The position numbers and the translations under genes are program-made. The notes beneath the pieces were generated by a model. That model worked only from the letters and a program-made list of their open reading frames with translations, was not told the DNA's origin and did no database searches. Of a DNA stretch of 64,000 bases, positions 57,259 to 64,000 are shown piece after piece (within the stretch, counting starts at the first letter, position 1; every line of letters starts with the position of its first letter). The DNA comes from Castanea sativa (taxonomy: Eukaryota; Streptophyta; Magnoliopsida; Fagales; Fagaceae): assembly GCF_040712315.1 (NCBI RefSeq), contig NC_134018.1, positions 1,674,001 through 1,738,000 of the forward strand. The letters run 5' to 3'.

Positions 57259-57740
57259 TGATGGGACTGACGAGAGGGATCACGGACGAACCTAATACTG
57301 CAGACGACACCACCCCTTTTGACGAACATAATACTGCCACATCATTGCCAAGGATACCAAAATCATTCAATGCCGCCAGTAATACCTTGGACGGTTACAA
57401 CACCAGCTGGATAGACCGTTGGAGGCGTATTAAGGACCCATTATTCGGCTAGGAGCGTAATTAAGTAAGGAATTAATGCCACAACGGCTAGAATCCATAA
57501 GAAGGTATATAAAGCCTTCACACCTCCAACACAAGGTACAGATACCAACACAATTATATTAGATGCGAAGTGATTCTTTTATTATAAACCTTGTTTTGCA
57601 CTGACTTTGGCATCGGAGACGTTGTGGCAAGCACCACACCGGTGACCAATTGAAGGAACTTTTGCCTTTGTTGAGGTGCAGGAGCGTGACCGACATCATC
57701 TAGATGAACCCTCATCAACTGACGAGATTTTGCTTCATCA
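57259..57740 (+). repeat. 5' LTR of gypsy 2
   Basis: About 482 bp, from TGATGGGACTGACGAGAG to GCTTCATCA, with the PBS three bases later. TATA box TATATAAAG at 57506-57514 and an expected RNA start near 57540. The left edge is inferred because the 3' copy is outside the window. Confidence 0.75.
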
Positions 57741-57743
57741 GTT

Positions 57744-57761
57744 TGGCGCCGTCTGTGGGGA
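57744..57761 (+). promoter_or_regulatory. Primer-binding site of gypsy 2
   Basis: TGGCGCCGTCTGTGGGGA, three bases after the LTR and aligned with the site of gypsy 1 at 10196. Confidence 0.8.
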
Positions 57762-57816
57762 CGACGTTCTCGTACTACGATCCGAAAGTGCAGTTCCTAC
57801 CAACTTCGATATCCAG

Positions 57817-58755
57817 ATGGAATCCAACCAAGGCTCAGCAGCCCTGGCTCAGCAAGTTCAAGCTTTTGCGGCCACTGTCAAAGAACTTACTAGGTAGAAT
57901 CAGGAGATGAGACAAAGGCTTCAACAGGAGGAGAACCGATCAAGAGCAGTCCAAGAGGATGAAGGAGATAGCCATGGGAGAACTGACCGACGAAGGACCA
58001 TTACTCCGGAGGAACAGCATTCTGATCTCCTCCAGGAAATGAGAAAGGAGATGGATGAGTTGAGAAATGCCATCAAGGAGAAGACGAATCGAAGCCTAGA
58101 TAGAATGGTTAGGGCAACGGACTCTCCCTTTACTATGGCAGTCTTAGAACGACCAATACCAGCAAAGTTTCGGTTGCCTCAACTCGAACCTTTTGATGGG
58201 CTTAAGGATCCCTAAGATCACCTCAATACATTCAAGATGACACTGGGTCTTCAACAGCCCCCTGATGAAATAATGTGTCATTTCTTCCCGACTACGCTGA
58301 AGGGAGCTGGAAGAGAATGGTTCACGAGACTGCCCACCTCATCTATTGACAGCTTCGAACAATTCAGTAGCGCCTTTCTGCGCCATTTCATCGTAGGGCA
58401 ACACCCTAAGAGACCAGCGGATCACCTACTCACTATTAAGCAAGGGGAGAAAGAGACCTTGCGGTCATACATGAAACGCTTCACTCGAGAGACCCTAGAG
58501 GTGGACAATGCAGACAACAAGGTACAACTGACGACATTTAAAGCAGGGCTTAGGTCCCAAGAATTCGTCGTCTCGCTGGCAAAGAATCTGCCTCGGACAA
58601 TGGCAGAGATGCTCCTGAAGGCCCAAAAGTATATGAATGCCGAGGACGCACTGGCAGCCATTGTGGACAAGGAAAGACCGAAAAAGGAGGGAAGGAATGA
58701 AGACAAACGTAGGGGCAAAAAAGGGAGCGCCCAAGTCGTCGAGGAAGTGACGTAG
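57817..58755 (+). pseudogene. gypsy 2 Gag
   Basis: ATG at 57817 (MESNQGSAALAQQVQAFAAT). The frame has TAG at 57895 and TAA at 58213, then runs to TAG at 58753, all in one frame. The Gag core is clear: PLEPFDGLKDP-type start, FFPTTLKGAGREWFTRLPTS, FSSAFLRHFI, FKAGLRS and KAQKYMNAEDAL. A knuckle-like [14 protein letters not shown] is encoded at 58911-58952 in a different frame, after a frameshift near 58790. Confidence 0.88.
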
Positions 58756-59636
58756 ATAAACGAAAGGACGAAAAAGCTCCCCGAACAGTAAAATTCACCC
58801 CTCTGATTATGCTTGTTGACAAAATTTTGACACAGATTCAAGATCAACATTACCTTTAGTGGCCTAGACCTTTGCATTCGTCCCCTAACGTGTGGGACAA
58901 GAACAAATACTGCAGATTCCACAAGGATCATGGCCATTACACGGAGCATTGCAGAGACCTGAAAGGATAGATAGAGGAGTTGATACAGAAAGGAAAACTA
59001 CAGAAATATGTGAAGAAGGGAGAATCCAACAGGTTTAGAGACGACGACAAGGGCCAGCACGAGTCTTCGTCAAAGAATGGGGTCTGCCATTCCCAACCAC
59101 CACAAGATGTGATTGGGGAAATACATACGATCGCAGGAAGGCCATTCACGGGGGGTCGTGCAAGTCCCTCAAGAAAGCAAGCCAGAGACAAGTGAATAGC
59201 GTCCATATGGAAACCCCCATTCAAGCAGAGACGAAAAAATCAGGACATGTTTTTCAACGAAGAGGATTCTCGGGGAGTAAGGCAGCCACATAATGACCCC
59301 CTGGTTATAACGCTTACAATCGGAGGATTTAACACCCAGAGGATCCTTATAGACAATGGCAGCTCCGCAGACATCATGTACTTGCCTGCCTTCCAAAAAT
59401 TGAAACTAGATCTTGGAAGATTGCGTCCCTTCGACTCCCTTCTCGTCAGCTTCAGCGGGGACAAGGTGTACCCTAAGGGCATAGTGACACTAAAAGTCAT
59501 AATAGGAACCTACCCAAAGCAGCAGACCCATCAGTTGGACTTCCTGGTGGTAGATTGCCCGTTCTCATATAATGTAATCATTGGCAGACCCACGCTCAAC
59601 AGGTGAAAGGCGGTCACGTCCACCTACTGCCTAAAG
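58756..59636 (+). pseudogene. gypsy 2 Gag C-terminus and protease
   Basis: 58911-59195 encodes the knuckle and EELIQKGKLQKYVKKGE. 59247-59606 is the aspartic protease: [20 protein letters not shown] and [18 protein letters not shown]. The active site DNGS fits plant gypsy proteases. A TGA at 59604-59606 separates it from the RT frame. Confidence 0.88.
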
Positions 59637-61736
59637 GTGAAATTCCCAACTGAGGACGGTGTCGGCGAAGTGAAAGGGGATCAGGTCCTGGCCAGGGAAT
59701 GCTACCAGGTTGTATTGGCTACGAAGGAGAACCACGCATGGACAATTGAGAAGGAAAAAGAAGACAAAGTAGAGGCTTTGGAAGCGGTGGAGCTCGTCGA
59801 GGGAGAGATCGCCAAGACGACGAGGATAGGAACAACATTAAGTCCCGAAATGAGGACGAAGCTCATTCAATTCCTCAAGGAAAATCTGGATGTCTTTGCA
59901 TGGAGTCACGAGGATATACCCAACATATCACGCCAGGTCATTCAGCACAAGTTGAACGTAGATCCATGGAAAAAGCCAGTCCAACAGAGACGCCGAGTCT
60001 TTGCCCCCGAACGAAGCCAGGCGATCACCAACGAAGTTAACAAGTTGTTGCAGGCAGACTTAATCAGGGAAGTGTATTATCCCGAGTGGCTGGCCAACGT
60101 CGTGTTGGTAAAAAAAAAAACGAATGGAAAATGGAGAATGTGTGTAGATTTCACGGATCTAAACAAGGCTTGCCCAAAAGATAGTTTCCCCCTGCCTAAG
60201 ATAGACCAGCTGGCAGATTCAACGGCCGGACATAAGCTACTGATGTTCATGGATGCCTTTTCAGGATACAACTAGATAAAGATGGCTGAGGAAGATAAAA
60301 AAAAAAATACCGCCTTCATCACAAGCCATGGGCTCTACTGCTATAAGGTAATGCCCTTTGGACTGAAGAATGTAAGGGCAACGTACCAAAGATTAGTAAA
60401 CAAGATGTTCAACAAGTAGATCGGCAGAAACATGGAGGTATATGTGGACGATATGCTCGTCAAGAGCAAAAGGGAATTGACGCACCTAGACGATTTGAAA
60501 GAAACATTTAACACCCTTAGAAAATATCAGATGAAGTTGAATCCCAGTAAGTGTATTTTTGGGGTAGTCTCAGGATAATTCTTGGGATTCATGGTGTCCC
60601 ACAGAAGGATAGAAGCAAATCCGGAGAAGGTACAAGCAATACTCAACATGACGTCGCCAAAGTCCGTCAAAGAGGTCCAGAAGCTCACAGGGAGGATTGT
60701 TGCATTGAATAGGTTCGTCTCCAAAGCAACGGACAAATGCTTACCCTTTTTCAAGACGTTAAAGCAAGCTTTCGCTTGGACTGACAAATGCGAAGCAGCG
60801 TTTCAAGAGCTCAAACATTACCTGAGCAATCCGCCCCTACTAAGTTTGTCAAAGGAAGGGGAAAGCATTTATCTATACCTAGCAGCATCAGCCACGGCCG
60901 TCAGCACAGCCCTGATTCGAAAGGAAGATAAGAAGTAGCTTCCAGTTTACTACATCAGTCAAGCCCTCCAGGGAGCAGAAGCCAAGTACCCTAGGATTGA
61001 AAAAATTGCATTCGCTTTGATAGTAGCTTCACGGAAGTTGCGACCATACTTCGAAGCACATCCAATCCTAGTAATGACGGATCAACCGATCAGGAAATCC
61101 ATGAACAAACCTGAGGCAGCAGAGAGAATGGTACAGTGGCCAATCGAACTTAGCCAGTTCGACATTGAGTACCTTCCCAGAACTGCCATCAAGGCCCAAG
61201 CTTTAGTAGATTTCATTGTCGAGTTCACCCCAAACGACGATGACGACTGTGGGGTTGCAACAGAACAGTGGACAATCCAAACTGATGGTTCATCAGCCCA
61301 AAAAAGAGGAGGAGTAGGGGTTATCATAATCACCCCCGACGGAGAAAAGCTCAGATATGGAGTTCGACTTAAGTTCCCAGCCACCAATAACGAAGCGGAG
61401 TACGAAGGAATATTGATAGGGCTAAGACTCGGGAAGGCACTTGGAGCAAAAAATCTGCTTGTTCAAAATGACTCGAAGCTAGTAATAGGAAAAATTAGAG
61501 AGGAGTACGAAGTAAATGAGGAAAGAATGCAGAAATACCTCAAGATGGCGAAACATTTGGCCCAAGAGTTTGACAAATTGGAGTTTGTGCAGATCCCAAG
61601 AGGCCAAAATATGGAAGCAGACGAGATTGCAAAAATAGCCTCCTCCGAAGAAGAACCGGCGTGCACGGAGCTGAGCATGGAGATGCAAAAACGCCCAATA
61701 TCGAAGAAATCTCGACATTCGCAATCCAGAGCATAA
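59637..61736 (+). pseudogene. gypsy 2 reverse transcriptase, RNase H and second RNase H
   Basis: [46 protein letters not shown] and YVDD at 60441-60452. Stops: 60274, 60417 and 60936 (TAG) and 60578 (TAA). A small A-run at about 60298-60307 may cause a shift. RNase H: YLYLAASATAVSTALIRKED and VYYISQALQGAEAKYPRIEK. The second RNase H keeps all acidic positions: IQTDGSSAQ, NNEAEYEGI, QNDSKLVIG and MEADEIAKIA. Ends at 61736. Confidence 0.9.
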
Positions 61737-61739
61737 ACA

Positions 61740-62961
61740 GCTGGATGACGCCGATCGGGTCCTTCCTCCAAGACGGACACCTCCCCTAGGATGCCAAGGA
61801 GGCCAGGAAAATCAAGCAGAGAGCAACCAAGTTCACGATTCTAAATGACCACCTATACAAAAGAGGCTACTCCCTGCCCTACTTGAAGTGTGTCGACAAA
61901 GATGAAGCTAGGTACATCCTGGAAGAAATACACGAAGGTGTTTGCGGAGATCACGTTGGCCCCAGGTCCTTGGTAAGCAAATTCATTCGAACAGGTTATT
62001 CTGGCCAACTGTCCAAGCTGATGCAGTAGAACTTGTCAAGAATTGTGACAAGTGTCAGAGATTTGGGAACATCCAACGACTTCCAGCAGAGAAATTGACA
62101 ACAATATCGTTCCCGTGGCCATTCGCACAATGAGGAATCAACATCGTCGGACCACTACCCCCGAGTAAAGGTCAGGTAAGATTCCTACTTGATGCAATTG
62201 ATTACTTTACAAAATGGGGTGAAGCAGAGGTAACGGCAACCATCACCGAAGGATGAATCCGAAGCTTCATGTGGAAAAATATAATCTGCAGGTTCGGGAT
62301 CCCACGGCGGCAGTTTGAAAACCAAGGCTTCAAGGATTTCTGCTCCGGCCTCAACATCAGAAACCAGTTCTCGTCCCTTGGGCATCCACAGGCAAACGGG
62401 TAGACAAAAGTGACAAACCGAACATTGCTCCAGATAATTAAAACCAAACTGGATGACGCGAAGGGTGCCTAGCCAGAAGAATTGCCCAATGTATTATGGG
62501 CCTATAGAACCACGGCGAGAACCCCGACGGGCGAAACCCCATTCAGGCTTACATATGGCACTGAAGCAGTAATCCCGGTCAAAGTAGTAGTAGCCAGCAT
62601 CAGACAAGAAGCATTCCACGAAGAAAATAATAACAAACAATTGCAAGTGAACTTGGATTGCCTAGACGAAGTAAGAGACAGAGCTTCTGACAGGATGATG
62701 AAATACTAGAAGAAAATGATCGAATACTATAATAGGAGGGTGAGGCTCAGGCGACTTGACATAGGCGACCTCGTCCTGCGTAAGGTCACTACGGCAACTA
62801 GAGACTCTACCCAAGGAAAACTCGGCCCCACATGGGAAGGACCATACCAAGTTACCCATTATTCCAGGCAAGGCAATTATCACCTGGAAACCTTGGACAG
62901 GAAAAGACTTCCTCGACCATGGAACATTGAGCACTTGAAGAAGTACCACCAAAGGGTGTAA
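61740..62961 (+). pseudogene. gypsy 2 integrase, with a deletion in the catalytic core
   Basis: Zinc region: EEIHEGVCGDHVGPR, CDKCQRFGNIQRLP. The core keeps the first Asp (AIDYFTKWGEAE), but the segment that should hold the second Asp is short: GIPR is followed directly by RQFENQGFKDFC, so about eight codons including that residue are missing. The Glu region is also damaged (HPQANG, then TAG). From 62482 it is fairly intact: NVLWAYRTTARTPTGETPF, then LVLRKVTTATRDSTQGKLGP and PWNIEHLKKYHQRV. Stops near 62129, 62256, 62401, 62470 and 62707. Confidence 0.88.
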
Positions 62962-63041
62962 CAAACTAATGTATTCACTTTTTGAAATTAATAAAAGCAT
63001 TGCTTTTCCAATATATTCGTGCTAACAGACCAGGTCACAAG

Positions 63042-63650
63042 GACGAGATAAAAAGATTATCTCAAAAAAAGTCTAAGTAATAAGATTCCGCCCTGACGGA
63101 TGTAAATTACTGACGAGATAAAAAGATTATCTCAAAAAAAGTCTAAGTAATAAGATTTTGCCCTGAAGGATGTACATTACTGACGAGATAAAAAGATTAT
63201 CTCCAAAAAATTCTAAGTAATAAGATTTCGCCCTGACGGATGTACATTACTGACGAGATAAAAAGATTATCTCAAAAAAAGTCTAAGTAATAAGATCCGC
63301 CCTGACAGATGTACATTACTGATGAGATAAAAAGATTATCTCGAAAAAAGTCTAAGTAATAAGATTCCGCCTTGACGGATGTACATTACTGACGAGATAA
63401 AAAGATTATCTCGAAAAAAGTCTAAATAATAAGATTTCACCCTGACAAATATACATTACTGACGAGATAAAAAGATTATCTCAAAAAAAATTCTAAGTAA
63501 TAAGATTCCGCCCTGACGGATGTACATTACTGAAAAGATAAAAAGATTATCTCAAAAAAAAAAAAGAGTCTAAGTAATAAAGACCCCGCCTTGACGGATG
63601 TACGTGACCGACGAGATGAAGATATTATCTCACAAAAAAAAGGGGAGCCT
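63042..63650 (+). repeat. Tandem array of about 70-bp units in gypsy 2
   Basis: Nine units starting at 63042, 63112, 63182, 63252, 63321, 63391, 63461, 63532 and 63610. Most carry the perfect inverted repeat GAGATAA-AAAGA-TTATCTC, followed by an A-run, GTCTAAGTAATAAGAT, and CCGCCCTGACGGATGTACAT. It begins 80 bases after the integrase stop, the same position as the 151-bp array of gypsy 1. Confidence 0.95.
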
Positions 63651-63929
63651 AAGTGCAAGATCATTGGAAGGGAGAACAAGTGCAACATACCACGCACATG
63701 AAGACAACAAAGCAGGCAGTTACAAAAACCAGAGCAGTAAGTAATTACTTTTCCATCCAAGAGCCCTGAAACATCGGACCCAAAGGTAGTGTTCTCAAAA
63801 TAAGAACAAAATTGTTCTGAAATTTAAGCCCAAAATACAAAGGGCACCTAAAAAAAAAAAAAAAAAGAAGAAGAGGAAAGACGGACACCAAGAAATAAAA
63901 TTGGTACAAGAGCATTACCTGGACTAGCT
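63651..63929. other. Spacer after the tandem array of gypsy 2
   Basis: Non-coding; an A-run at 63850-63866. On the minus strand it would be an intron or the downstream part of the antisense gene. Confidence 0.45.
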
Positions 63930-64000
63930 TGTGGAGATAACGACCCATAAGGTCCTTTGTTGACGAACTCGAAAAGACCCTCAAGTCCTCCGCCGTCAAA
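63930..64000 (-). pseudogene. Partial exon of the antisense gene of gypsy 2
   Basis: Minus-strand translation from the window edge gives LTAEDLRVFSSSSTKDLMGR and then YLHKLVQ, followed by a good splice donor (CCAG|GTAATG) near 63919-63921. This pattern, and the place after the tandem array, fit the antisense gene found in gypsy 1. Only one exon end is in the window, so the assignment is tentative. Confidence 0.5.

Larger units (their letters stand above)
57259..64000 (+). mobile_element. Ty3/gypsy retrotransposon, Tat-like (gypsy 2), cut by window end
   Basis: LTR, PBS, gag, protease, RT, RNase H, second RNase H and integrase in order, then a 70-bp tandem array and the start of an antisense exon. 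The plan is that of gypsy 1, but the proteins are clearly different copies. The 3' LTR lies beyond the window, so the 5' LTR edge (TGATGGGACT at 57259) is inferred from the TG...CA rule. It has many stops and frameshifts and lacks part of the integrase core. Confidence 0.9.

Noticed and set aside
58422..58949. A 175-codon minus-strand frame
   Set aside because: It is a shadow of gypsy 2 Gag, which has a clear Gag core on the plus strand.

Overview
This window is plant nuclear DNA from a flowering plant, almost certainly a eudicot and probably a woody one. The supporting signs are GT-AG introns, plant-type L1, Tat-lineage Ty3/gypsy and Ty1/copia elements, CACTA and MULE transposons, a MIR169 cluster and a heavy-metal-associated isoprenylated plant protein (HIPP) gene. 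The species cannot be named from sequence alone. About two thirds of the window is transposable-element DNA; the rest is AT-rich intergenic sequence with little host coding content.

Layout. 340-5960 (-): a near full-length but broken L1 LINE with a 15-bp target duplication. 6.0-9.4 kb: intergenic DNA with MITEs and a CACTA terminus; much of 1-8.5 kb matches 37.8-44.0 kb in inverted orientation. 9461-20879 (+): a complete Tat-lineage gypsy element (733-bp LTRs, TSD ATTAC). It carries gag-pol on the plus strand, a seven-copy 151-bp tandem array, and a spliced antisense gene on the minus strand. 22427-23264: a solo LTR (TSD CATTA). 24622-30132 (+): the HIPP gene, whose second intron holds a whole copia element (24936-29775, TSD AATTC) ending 10 bases before the exon-3 boundary. 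31675-36055 (-): a second, decayed copia element. 39419-43291: a 3.9-kb non-autonomous CACTA element (TSD GTA). 45312-45690: an L1 RT fragment. 46262-46612 (-): two tandem MIR169 hairpins. 51.2-51.7 kb (-): an L1 3' end. 52734-53739: a Pack-MULE with 9-bp TSD carrying a piece of an asparaginase gene. 54446-56905 (-): the 3' part of a third copia-like element, whose LTR has both a polypurine tract and a primer-binding site next to it. 57259-end (+): a second gypsy element of the same broad lineage, running off the window.

How the parts work together. The host genes that can be supported are the HIPP gene, the MIR169 pair (whose usual targets are NF-YA transcription factor mRNAs), and perhaps remnants of a gene around the first gypsy element. 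The two gypsy elements share a plan: sense gag-pol, then a tandem array whose units each contain a short perfect hairpin, then an antisense gene. Their stop codons are mostly at positions where related proteins have Gln, as expected from CAG to TAG decay at methylated CHG sites. All alignments, pairings and counts were made by eye.
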